Below are positions 7,701-14,655 of a stretch of 15,047 nt of DNA, piece after piece. The stretch is from Rodentolepis nana (lineage: Eukaryota > Platyhelminthes > Cestoda > Cyclophyllidea > Hymenolepididae). A program made the position numbers and the translations under genes. Position 1 is the first letter of the stretch, and every line of letters starts with the position of its first letter. The notes beneath the pieces were generated by a model that did no database searches, was not told the DNA's origin, and saw nothing but the letters and a program-made list of their open reading frames with translations. The stretch is from the NCBI GenBank assembly GCA_900617975.1, contig UZAE01001134.1, forward strand, positions 1 through 15,047, given 5' to 3'.

Positions 7701-10351
7701 TGATCATATAAGTTTAGTCAAAGATTTGTGGATTTAAAACTTAAGATAGAATTGAATAAATCAAGCAATTTGAGTGTCTAGGAGATAGACATTAAAATTC
7801 CGATTGGTCAATATCAATTATTATACATCCATTTCTTTAAATCAATGCGCATTAGTTGATTTTTGCATTTGTTTAGACTCAAGCATCCAGCAGTCTATTT
7901 TTCCAAAGTAATCTTAATGAAGTCGTATGTATATAAGATACAAAAGTGATAAGAAACGAAACAATTTTAATTGCGTCCAAGCCATTTACTTGGGATCAAG
8001 AGGAAAAGTCAAAATAATTAATCTATTAAAAATAACACATTTTTCTGATGGTGCTCTTTTTAGGTGAACAGTCTATGAAAATGGAAGTATTTTGGTTCAA
8101 TGGAGAATTAACTTGAAATTTGAAAGACGTCAAGAGTCTTTCAGGACCTTAAGGTCCCTATTATTGATTCATTGCGTAAAGGAAGTTGAACAACATCGGA
8201 TGTGTAATTATGTGCCGTCACGTAAAACACTACATTAAACATTCCATGATATGTAAATAGCGCCAATAGTCGATGTGTTGACACTTATTACAAATAAATC
8301 ATTTTCTTTCCAACCAAAATGGAAAATCATACTAGCTTATAATGACTGGGTACACGGTAGAAAGTCCATTTATCAAGTTTAATGTAAGGGAAATCACAGT
8401 GGCTGGTTACGACTTAAAGGAAGGCTTAGAGTAATCAAATAATCGTAAATTTTAGTAGTTTCATGCAAATAAATAAACACCAACAACAGCCTATTCAACC
8501 TTGGACATTTGGCCATATAATGCTACAAAGCCCCAATTTTTGCTATTTTTCATACTTTTCAAATGTATTTGTTGAGTTACATGCTCTTGTTGCCTTGGTA
8601 ACAGTATAGCGTTGGGACAACTCCTTTGTGTTTTAGAAAAACGTGAGAATGTAAAGGAAATCGCTGTCATAGTAACTTTACTAACAGTATTTTCAAAGAA
8701 CTGACAAATTTATTCCCATAAACGTCCTAAAAATATTAAATTATTATGATGTAAAATATAACACATTGAAATTTTTCGTACTTTCATCTAGTTTATCAGA
8801 ACCAAATTATGACGATCGTGTTAATTTTTATTTATCATTAACATAAAGATGAATGGGAATGTTCACCGGTGCTTCATAATCTGCTGTTCTCACATGGTGG
8901 TAAGCGCTACTCTCGTTCTGTTATTATTGTAATTACAAATAGTAATATAAATTACAATTTTGATTAAGGCAAGTCAGTGATATCGAGTAACAGTAAAGCC
9001 AATAAATGATGGAGGAGAACGGGGTTGGGGCTGTGCAATATTGAGCGATAACTGATTCGTTTGTGATCCGAATTCATGTTTTTAATAGTGTGGTGCATTT
9101 CTTCGGCAATCGGTGCTTAATGATGCATCAATTGATAATTTTTTCAATTGTTGAGAAGAAAAATGATATTGTATGATATTGCACAGTTTACAAATTTAGC
9201 GTAACAAATCCCCGTTTGGGTCGGACGGTAGAACACGATACTTTTTCTTTAGCTTAATCAAATTGTCTCATTAACAAGACTTTCAACTTCATTTGACCAA
9301 AGTGCTCATGTGATGCTTAGCCAGTTAGCTTGCCTTTTAACCTTCTTTCGCATCCTCAGTGTTGTCTCCCCTTTCAATTATCCATTCTTTTCCCTGTTAT
9401 CATCATAACGTTACAGGACAATTATAAAAGCGGGTTTATTTGGAATTAATATCACTTCAGATACCTTTTTACCTAAAAGCTCTTCTATCAAATGTTCGTA
9501 AAGAGCAAACAAGCAATGTTTGATTTCGACCACCGTTGTTATTTTGAATGCTGAAGTTGTTGAAAGAACAATGTTTAAAGTCGCTTTAAATGGTTAAGTC
9601 GATACTAAAATTCAAGTTGAGCTCTTAAACATGAAATTTGATGTTAATGCGAATTGTAAGTGGAACAGCATAAAAGCATTTCTACACTTCTCCCATTATT
9701 TTATTGCGCATCGTCACCTCAAAATGACAAATGCTTAAATCGTGTGCCTTTAGTAACTCACTGTTTAGCACAACTGTTCAACAATCAAAATTACTACAAA
9801 GATTTGATCGCAGCTGTTTAAACTTCCACGAATTTAAATGAGAAATATATTTGAAATAACGTTTAATGAACATCTGCATGACCGGTTTGACATTAAGCAG
9901 AACAGAACAAAATATGCTCACTTGTGTAGTACTAAGAAAGATGTAATAAATTTAACAAACTCACATTAATATTCGCGTTTTCCTTAGCCCTAAATCTGCA
10001 ATGGCAACAGCAAGTGACAGTGATAACAGACAAGGGAAGAATAAGAAACAGTAAAGAAACGATGATGGTGACTCCAGTGAGAATAGCAACATTACGAGAG
10101 ACCCCGCTTCCGGTTTGGAGTTCGACAGGAAGCCAATTGTAAACTTCTAGTCTTCTACTTCCGCCTTGAAAGAGATTCTGATTGACAGCTTCAAGGATTG
10201 CATTGGATATGCTGGATTGTGTTACTTTGATTGTATTATTAGCGGTTACAGTGAAAATATAATTGAAAATGCCACAATTGAAGGTACTTGTCGCCCAATT
10301 AAAGATGACAATGGCGGTTGATAAGAGACGGGCTTCGAGGCTGAGTAACAT
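1168..10351 (-). CDS. Prominin-like (CD133 family) five-pass membrane glycoprotein, nine coding exons
   Basis: Join, in transcript order: 10351-9965, 7450-7067, 5621-5343, 4779-4344, 4264-3811, 3742-3625, 3559-3278, 3117-2995, 1716-1168. This gives 3012 nt, 1003 residues and a TAA stop. All introns are GT-AG and phases match (six joins phase 0, one phase 1, one phase 2). Approximate membrane segments are TM1 88-113, TM2 167-195, TM3 456-484, TM4 513-541 and TM5 825-852. The large outer loops are 196-455 and 542-824. NxS/T sites fall at 216, 253, 335, 361, 431, 439, 450, 599, 675, 747 and 763. Prominins are cholesterol-binding proteins of microvilli, cilia and other plasma-membrane protrusions, and are shed on small vesicles. 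The TM1-TM2 loop is Cys-rich (CCCHC, 114-118), RVCSNSGN precedes TM4, and both loops carry cysteine pairs, as in prominins. The length is near the family norm of about 850-900 residues plus a longer tail. Start choice is the first ATG after an upstream in-frame TAG; an upstream exon remains possible. Tweety-like proteins were considered and fit less well. Confidence 0.85.
1717..2994 (-). other. Intron 8 of the prominin-like gene (1278 bp)
   Basis: The GTAAGTC donor at 2994 and the TTTTAG acceptor at 1717 bound it. It has a short CT-rich tract near 2784-2800. An 81-residue minus-strand open frame at 2376-2621 shows no family resemblance and is not needed to join exons 8 and 9. I see nothing else in it. 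Confidence 0.72.
2995..3117 (-). CDS. Prominin exon 8: short exon with the last cysteine pair before TM5
   Basis: This 41-codon exon encodes residues 781-821 in phase 0. It is easily missed because it is so short. The acceptor is ATTCATTTAAG before GTG GAT CTT, and the donor is GGA GTC followed by GTAAGTC. The product includes ILPCSKVYAAADALLQLVCK, with Cys801 and Cys816. Vertebrate prominins have a cysteine pair with a similar Ala-rich spacer just ahead of TM5. The exon fills exactly the gap left between exons 7 and 9 without changing the frame. Its upstream boundary is less certain than its donor. Confidence 0.8.
3278..3559 (-). CDS. Prominin exon 7: second large outer loop, helical part
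   Basis: The exon encodes residues 687-780 (94 codons, phase 0 at both ends). The acceptor is a long pyrimidine stretch ending CCATATCTAG before CCC TCC ATT. The donor is AGA AAG followed by GTGAGTA. The segment is strongly amphipathic (SDLETLISKIQNLG and on), as expected for the helical bundle of the loop. It carries NAS (747) and NLT (763) sites and Cys730. Confidence 0.83.
3625..3742 (-). CDS. Prominin exon 6: second large outer loop
   Basis: The exon is 118 nt: the last base of Leu647 and 39 codons (648-686). The acceptor is TTTACCATTCTAG and the donor is CAG followed by GTAATCC. The exon before leaves CT and this one supplies G, so the split codon is CTG and the frame runs on without a stop. 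The product is a polar helical stretch ending TQNLTHYFDAMNYQ, with an NLT site. Confidence 0.8.
3811..4264 (-). CDS. Prominin exon 5: cytosolic turn, TM4, start of second large outer loop
   Basis: The exon encodes the last two bases of codon 496 through the first two of codon 647. The acceptor is TTGTTGTTGCAG and the donor is GAA CT followed by GTAAGCC. RVCSNSGNLVHA (505-516) leads into TM4 (about 513-541, TIILVFFTILCILIILLLPA). The matching position in vertebrate prominins has an RGCVSNTGG-like motif, which is the strongest single family signal in the window. The outer part carries Cys545, Cys559 and Cys605 and an NAS site at 599. Confidence 0.88.
4344..4779 (-). CDS. Prominin exon 4: end of first large outer loop and TM3
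   Basis: The exon encodes residues 351-495 plus the first base of codon 496. The acceptor is TGATTTATTTTCAG before AGA CGT GCG. The donor is CGA A followed by GTAAGTT. The outer part is long and helical, with NAS, NAT, NLT and NTS sites crowded just before the membrane. TM3 spans about 456-484 (ALVSVLIYAPLTLILAHLVA). The exon ends in the charged cytosolic LEAKKTEVFYR. Confidence 0.85.
4780..5342 (-). other. Intron 3 of the prominin-like gene (563 bp)
   Basis: The GTAATAC donor at 5342 and the TTTTCAG acceptor at 4780 bound it. It is AT-rich with no feature that I recognise. The other introns are shorter: intron 4 is 4265-4343, intron 5 is 3743-3810, intron 6 is 3560-3624 and intron 7 is 3118-3277. 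Confidence 0.75.
5343..5621 (-). CDS. Prominin exon 3: middle of first large outer loop
   Basis: The exon encodes residues 258-350 (93 codons, phase 0 at both ends). The acceptor is a T-run ending in CATAAG before AAT GTA CTG. The donor is AAG followed by GTAATAC. The product is a mostly helical, heptad-like outer segment holding Cys334 and Cys346 twelve residues apart. This is the place where vertebrate prominins have their loop-2 cysteine pair. Asn335 lies in an NRS site. There are no membrane segments. Confidence 0.82.
5622..7066 (-). other. Intron 2 of the prominin-like gene (1445 bp)
   Basis: The GTGAGC donor at 7066 and the CATAAG acceptor at 5622 bound it. Prominin loop sequence appears to continue directly from exon 2 (INSTFM) to exon 3 (NVLEPKVSSAVDELL), so I expect no exon inside it. 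The stretch is AT-rich and I see no repeat or RNA gene. Confidence 0.75.
7067..7450 (-). CDS. Prominin exon 2: rest of cytosolic loop, TM2, start of outer loop 2
   Basis: The exon encodes residues 130-257 in phase 0. The acceptor is a pyrimidine-rich TTTTCTAG directly before CGA TCT CAT. The donor is ATG followed by GTGAGC. It encodes a polar helix (LEKIHAQALEAIK), CFNLC just before the membrane, TM2 (about 167-195) and the first part of the outer loop with NFT and NST sites. The loop between TM1 and TM2 is about 50 residues, roughly twice the vertebrate length. An in-frame alternative acceptor 15 nt downstream (GGAAAG before GAC) would drop RSHGK, but its pyrimidine tract is poorer. Confidence 0.82.
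7451..9964 (-). other. Intron 1 of the prominin-like gene (2514 bp)
   Basis: The GTGAGT donor at 9964 and the TTTTCTAG acceptor at 7451 bound it. The sequence is AT-rich, with scattered T and A runs and no open frame that looks coding. The only structure I can point to is a pair of adjacent perfect inverted repeats at 8121-8157. Confidence 0.75.
8121..8157. repeat. Two adjacent perfect inverted repeats in intron 1
   Basis: TGAAAGAC (8121-8128) and GTCTTTCA (8136-8143) form an 8-bp stem with a 7-nt loop. They are followed with no gap by the 14-bp perfect palindrome GGACCTTAAGGTCC (8144-8157). As RNA this would be a hairpin followed by a self-complementary site. Function unknown. Confidence 0.6.
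9965..10351 (-). CDS. Prominin exon 1: N-terminus, TM1 and Cys-rich cytosolic loop
   Basis: The exon encodes residues 1-129. The first 20 or so residues (MLLSLEARLLSTAIVIF...) are hydrophobic enough to be a weak signal peptide. About 60 outer residues follow, then TM1 (88-113, VAILTGVTIIVSLLFLILPL) and a CCCHCRFRAK cytosolic turn. The exon ends after a whole AAT codon at donor GTGAGT (9964 down to 9959). The frame stays open upstream of the ATG for 39 nt to a TTTCAG acceptor-like site at 10391, and stops at TAG beyond that with no other ATG. The exon could therefore begin at 10390 if an upstream exon or a trans-spliced leader exists. Confidence 0.8.
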
Positions 10352-10390
10352 TACACAATCTTTGCAGAAATGGTAGATTTCTCCTCCGGC
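10352..10390 (-). promoter_or_regulatory. Likely 5' leader between an acceptor-like site and the prominin ATG
   Basis: A T-rich tract and TTTCAG end at 10391 on the minus strand, 39 nt before the ATG. This could be the 3' end of an intron in the 5'UTR, the acceptor for a trans-spliced leader (known in several flatworms), or part of a missed upstream exon, as the 39 nt are in frame and open (AGGEIYHFCKDCV). Confidence 0.4.
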
Positions 10391-10538
10391 CTGAAAGTTT
10401 CTTAAACAAAATAGCAGTAAAATATTATTGGCATTAACTTTCTAGCTTCCATTTCTGCTCAAGACAAGACAGAGGACGGAAAGCAATGAAAAGACGGGCT
10501 CAGAATTTGACGTACCAATTGAATCCGCGCTTGATGGG

Positions 10539-10598
10539 ATTGGTTAAAGTGAGTATGACGCACAAACTGGGCGTCGCCGTTTAGAGGTTTCTTATTGG
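10539..10598 (-). promoter_or_regulatory. Candidate promoter region with two CCAAT boxes
   Basis: Minus-strand CCAAT pentamers occur at 10539-10543 and 10594-10598. A CRE-like TGCGTCA (10556-10562) and a CpG-containing patch (10571-10579) lie between them. The group sits about 190-250 bp upstream of the prominin ATG and is richer in G and C than its surroundings. The elements are short, and no TATA box or initiator can be assigned. Confidence 0.3.
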
Positions 10599-10619
10599 CT
10601 AGATTCTAGTAACCATCAG

Positions 10620-11442
10620 TCAATTACAAATCACGTTTATACAGGGTTTCAGCGATAGGACCGCTATGATCGAGAGTTTTTCTTTCTCGATAGTGCTGCA
10701 ACATTAAATGCGTTACATACGTAAATACTTTAAATCCAATTAATAACCGAAATAAGTTTCACAATTTGATAGATCGTCTTCCCGTAGAACAACCTATTAT
10801 ATATTGTGGTCATTATTAATCAAATTGAAAAAAACCACTCTTAAATATCTCTTAATTGCTTTTACCACGTACTTAACATTAAACATATTTTATTAGAAAT
10901 ATATTAGTGACGTGATTATCCTGAACTGAATTCAATTAAATTCCCTTCAAGTTAAAGGCCCGTTTAAACTATGGCGTAACGACATTTTAAACAAACAAGC
11001 TCATTTTCCATTAGCGCAATAAGACGCTTCATAAATTTTGACGCCTTAGTCCTTGCGGTTCGGTGGCTTTGAGATGGGAATTAAGGAGTCATAGTGTGAT
11101 CGGTTTAAGCAATAATGACTGGTGCAGTGGAAGTAAAGAGCAGACTTCATTGAAGTAACTTTAGATCCAATTTTATCCCTTTTTAATGCAATTGAAGTGA
11201 TGATGGAGTTGAGCTTGCGTATTGCAAGCCATCCCTCGTATTTTTACCACGAACGCCTTCGAGTCACTCTGATCGCACTCCGACTCAAGATAATGTAACT
11301 TGATGTTTCCATTTGAATGTTGTCTTCATTAGTTTTAAATATTATTCGTACATAATGAAGTATAATAATAAGAATCTTCAAGCCATCATAAAATACGATA
11401 AAAGAAGCTCATTTTGGGTTAGGGTTTGCATCTCAGAGCCTC
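10620..11442. other. Intergenic, AT-rich, no gene seen
   Basis: I see no coding frame here. The stretch from about 11040 to 11300 is less AT-rich than its neighbours, with phrases such as CCTTCGAGTCACTCTGATCG, and may be an old repeat, but no second copy lies in the window. Confidence 0.4.
11213..11229. repeat. Short perfect hairpin
   Basis: GCTTGC (11213-11218) and GCAAGC (11224-11229) pair around a GTATT loop. It is isolated, with no T-run or gene next to it, and may be chance. Confidence 0.3.
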
Positions 11443-11456
11443 AATGTTTAGAAACT
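11443..11456. repeat. Target-site duplication, left, copy A
   Basis: AATGTTTAGAAACT directly precedes the element. It pairs with AATGCTTAGAAGCT at 11779-11792 with two mismatches, which suggests an old insertion. Confidence 0.75.
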
Positions 11457-11778
11457 GGGGTGTGCGATAGACTTACCTCCACGCGGTGCACCTTGGGCAA
11501 CGTATACTCATACGGTAAAAAGTCTATTAATCGGTAGTTGACTTCTGACTTCAAATTACCAAGACCCCACTGCATTTCATATTCGACTAATTCCACAGAA
11601 CTCACCTCACCCTTTTTCTACCTTTGTGTCTTTCTGTCTCTTTTACGTCTGTGAATAATTATTCTGGCCCGCCTCTCGACTTTTTGCCACTTTGATGTTC
11701 CACTTCCTTTCTGTGAAGCCCGAAGTCAACTAAATGGCTAATGATACCCATCATAACGCCTGCCATTTGAAATAAATA
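11457..11778 (+). mobile_element. Full-length SINE-like retroposon, about 322 bp (copy A)
   Basis: The element starts GGGGTGTGCGATAGACTTAC and runs through GGGCAACGTATACTCATACG, a pyrimidine-rich middle (about 11600-11660) and a GTGAAGCCCGAAGTCAACTA block. It ends CGCCTGCCATTTGAAATAAA with a short (TAAA) tail. It is flanked by a 14-bp duplication with two mismatches (11443-11456 and 11779-11792). A short A-rich repeat tail, a target-site duplication and no open frame point to a non-autonomous retroposon moved by a LINE enzyme. I do not see a clear tRNA, 5S or 7SL head, so the origin of the 5' end is open. Confidence 0.8.
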
Positions 11779-11792
11779 AATGCTTAGAAGCT
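11779..11792. repeat. Target-site duplication, right, copy A
   Basis: AATGCTTAGAAGCT directly follows the TAAA tail and matches the left duplication at 12 of 14 positions. Its first A bases merge with the tail, so the boundary can shift by one or two bases. Confidence 0.75.
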
Positions 11793-12190
11793 CGAATCCT
11801 ATCAGCCCCCTTATTAGCTTGACTCAATCAGCGCGGTTTGCCATTCCAATCACTGGGTGTGAACCGATGGAAGTTATACCCCTGCGTCCACTTCTCAAAC
11901 ACTCATCATAATAATAACACATTACTTCTCGCAAGTCGTTGAATTGGATGACACATTTCATTTTCTTTCAGTTATAGAAAAATTCTTTGGTAAAATACTG
12001 CTTTAAATTTACAGATATAAACGCAAGGCTCAGAGAGTCTGATTAGTCTATAGCTCTTTTAAATTCCTTTGATTTTCACTAAAAATCACATTTTAAAATA
12101 AGCATAACTGTTTTTTTGGGAAAAGTCATTGAGAATAGTCGAATTATTTGGGGCGAAGAATCCTGTTATTAACACATTTGATCATTCCGT
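11793..12190. other. Spacer between the two opposed retroposon copies
   Basis: There is no coding frame or recognised element. The left end (CTCGAATCCTATCAGCCCCC) resembles a B box and may belong to an older element that copy A interrupted. Confidence 0.35.
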
Positions 12191-12200
12191 GACAAATTAT
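12191..12200. repeat. Target-site duplication at the 3' end of copy B
   Basis: GACAAATTAT is identical to 12519-12528 and abuts the tail of copy B. Confidence 0.8.
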
Positions 12201-12518
12201 TTATTTATTTATATCAAATGGCAGGCATTATGATAGCTATCATTAGGGCTTTAGTTGACTTCAGGCTTCACAGAGGGGAAGGAACATCAAAGAGAAAAAA
12301 AGTCGAGATGGTGGGGAGGGGGGAACAGAAGAGTGATTCAAAGATGTAAAAGAGACAGAGGCACAAAGGCAGAGAAAGGGTAAGGTGAGGTGACTACTGT
12401 GGAAGTGGTGAAATATGGCACACAGTGGGGTGTTCTGGTAGTTTGAAGTGAGAAGTCAATTCCCGATCAATAGACTTTTTTGCCGCATGAGTATACGTTG
12501 CCCGGGGTGCACCACGTG
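12201..12518 (-). mobile_element. SINE-like retroposon, 5'-truncated, about 318 bp (copy B)
   Basis: Read on the minus strand it begins CACGTGGTGCACC, lacking the first 23 or so bases of copy A, and ends TTTGATATAAATAAATAA. It carries the same pyrimidine-rich middle and the GTGAAGCCTGAAGTCAAC block. A perfect 10-bp duplication flanks it (12191-12200 and 12519-12528). The exact duplication and regular tail suggest it is younger than copy A. It faces copy A across 422 bp. Confidence 0.8.
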
Positions 12519-12528
12519 GACAAATTAT
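12519..12528. repeat. Target-site duplication at the 5' end of copy B
   Basis: GACAAATTAT is identical to 12191-12200. It fixes where the 5' truncation joined the target. Confidence 0.8.
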
Positions 12529-13334
12529 AATTTTACGATAATTTACAACACCACAATTTCCTTCTTCTATTATTTACTCGTTTTTTTCTACATACATTCT
12601 TACCTAATGAAAGGATATTTATAAATATTATTTGCAGAGAAAAAGTTATTTAAATGCAAATATAAATCAGAATTACTGGTAAGATAGAAACGATTATGCA
12701 GGCAAGTTAACCTTGTTAATCCCATGAATCGTACGCATTCTGTGGTTAAAATGAAGAAAAAGAGTTTTGTAAAAATTATAAATTTTATAAAGTCACCACA
12801 TACTCACTACAATATGTCAAAATGGCCGCGTTCTTAACAGTGTTCAATCAACTTAACTATCAATGAATTCCACTTATAAATCCACCCGCGTACCTTACAA
12901 ACGCTGCCTATTTAAATAATTAATTCGTAATTCAATGTTCTGTTGGTGCTGAGGGAAATTAAAATGACGTATGTTTGCGAGTACACCCCAACATGCCCCC
13001 CTCCCAACTACTAGAAGGCCAATTCATAGTTGATCTGCTAAACGCATCTCAACAAGACCTGACCAAATTACGTCTTACAACACACTACCGAGAAGTTGAT
13101 TGTCTTCTGCACATTTAGTGCATTAGCTAACTAAGGGCACTTGCATTGGCAGGAGAGTGCAGGGTTGACGGCGATTTCTCAGTCACACTTCAAAGAACAA
13201 TATTTCACGATAATTACAAATGGAGCAAACATCTACTATACAAAAGCAACCCCATTTTGTTAATCAACCCATTTATGATACATTTGCACGACTTGAAAGG
13301 AAAATTAGGTCCCTTTAAGCCAACCCCTTGAAAA
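12529..13334. other. Intergenic, no supported gene
   Basis: AT-rich to about 12960, then a more mixed patch to 13200. A 61-residue open frame at 13146-13331 has no recognisable features. Confidence 0.35.
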
Positions 13335-13353
13335 GGGAGGGGGGGGGGAGGGA
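13335..13353 (+). repeat. Long G run (GGG-A-G10-A-GGG)
   Basis: Three G tracts of 3, 10 and 3 bases are separated by single A bases. The long one can supply two tracts, so a G-quadruplex is possible. It lies just past the 3' side of the tRNA-like unit. It could equally be slippage-prone filler. Confidence 0.6.
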
Positions 13354-13550
13354 GTAAGGTATTTAAATTATATCAATTAAAATAAAGCAGAAAAGCAGAT
13401 AAACAGTAGCAACTTCATACTTGTTTGGGAATAAAGAAATAGGTGTAGGAAAATAATTTATGCTTGAAATCCCTCGAAGAGCTGCATAGAGCATAAGACA
13501 AGCAAGGTTGCTCAAATGAATCGCAAGAACACCCAAATAGCCTGGAAGGT

Positions 13551-13640
13551 GGAGTCGAGGGGCTAATTTTGTGGAGAGTAAATGCTGTCGTAAGAGCAGG
13601 GATCTCTTAACCACTCAGCAATCGCTAGTCGCCTCAACAT
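13551..13640 (-). ncRNA. tRNA-like A and B boxes: possible tRNA-derived SINE head or tRNA pseudogene
   Basis: On the minus strand TTGCTGAGTGG plus TTAAG (A box at 13611-13621, one mismatch to the tRNA consensus) is followed 51 nt later by CTCGACTCC (B box at 13551-13559, one mismatch to TTCGANTCC). The spacing suits a Ser or Leu tRNA with a long variable arm. The acceptor stem does not pair and the anticodon arm is imperfect, so it is not a working tRNA. The minus-strand sequence down to about 13363 could be the body of a SINE, but I cannot fix its ends or find a duplication. The open frame over 13363-13614 is best read as part of this. Confidence 0.45.
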
Positions 13641-14655
13641 AGGACATCGATAATTTTATTTTGAGCACAAATTATTGTGAAATTTAGCTATGAGTTGCAA
13701 TAAAGGCTCTTCACTTTATACGAAGTATGTTCTTGACACTTTGAACGCTGCATAGCAAATTTCAATTACAATATGCCACCTTTATATTTTGTCAGAGGGG
13801 CTTGTGGAGGTCTATTCAGGGCCTATTTCGTAGTATCCACTTCAGGATGTTTGAGCTCACGTAGGAAAGTATGCTTTGACCAAGTTAATGTAGAGCCTTG
13901 AGCGCTTTTGATAACTATCTTCATGTAAGAAGGAAAAGCGATTCTTATTTACATCAGTTTTATGAGATTTCCACAGTATAAATCTTAATTCCGAAAGGCC
14001 TCTTTTGTTAATGATACATTAATCACAAATTTCATCTCATACAAGCCTTTATTACAGGCGTTTTACAGATTGTATGCAAATGCGAAACAGACGCTTAATT
14101 CCTCGTATAAGGGAATATTAATAGTAGATGAAGTAGACGGTTGCGCACGCATTTGCTTTAGGATGGGAAAGCACAAAATAAGCATGTAACATAATCATAC
14201 GTAGTAGATATTCAATAATAACAGATAGGTACTCTTCGAGATCTAACTTGGCGGTAGCTATATTAAGGTCCTTCAAAATCAAAGACATTGAAATACCTCT
14301 TAAAACATATTTTTATCTTGAAAATTCACGTTTTGCTGATCAAACTGAAATTTTATTCAATCAAGGTATCGTAAAATTTCAACTTTATCAAATAACTCAA
14401 TATTTAATGAAATCCTTTTCTATTCAATAATTCATGCGCTCAATTTTGTTTTAGCCTTAAGAAATTACCATAGCTTAATTGATAATGAAATGTTACCCAA
14501 AAGTTTACAAAGAAGAGGCTGCTCAGACGTAGAATGTGATCGATGTGTACTTTTAAAAATCTACTTTGTGGGACACGTTATCGCTCTGTGCGTCATCATA
14601 TGCCTGCATGTCTGCTCGCCAGGATTGGGAGGTGGCCTAACTCTGTGTGCATGAC
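13641..14655. other. Intergenic, no supported gene
   Basis: Mostly AT-rich. A 60-codon open plus-strand frame at 14248-14430 is AT-rich, with no recognised domain and no clear splice context. The segment 14560-14655 just before the tandem repeat is less AT-rich. Confidence 0.35.

Noticed and set aside
7291..7707. Long minus-strand frame running upstream from exon 2
   Set aside because: It is in a different frame from TM2, and its upstream half is intron sequence.
1168..10351. Tweety-type channel as the identity of the five-pass protein
   Set aside because: The order of loops, the Cys-rich first cytosolic loop, and RVCSNSGN before TM4 fit prominin better.
11457..11778. Reading the 320 bp element as a terminal-inverted-repeat DNA transposon or an LTR
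   Set aside because: The ends are not inverted copies of each other, there is a TAAA tail, duplications are of variable length (14 and 10 bp), and one copy is 5'-truncated.
13363..13614. 83-residue minus-strand open frame with hydrophobic stretches as a membrane protein
   Set aside because: It overlaps the tRNA-like boxes, begins at a GTG and shows no splice sites or family resemblance. Repeat-derived sequence is a better reading.
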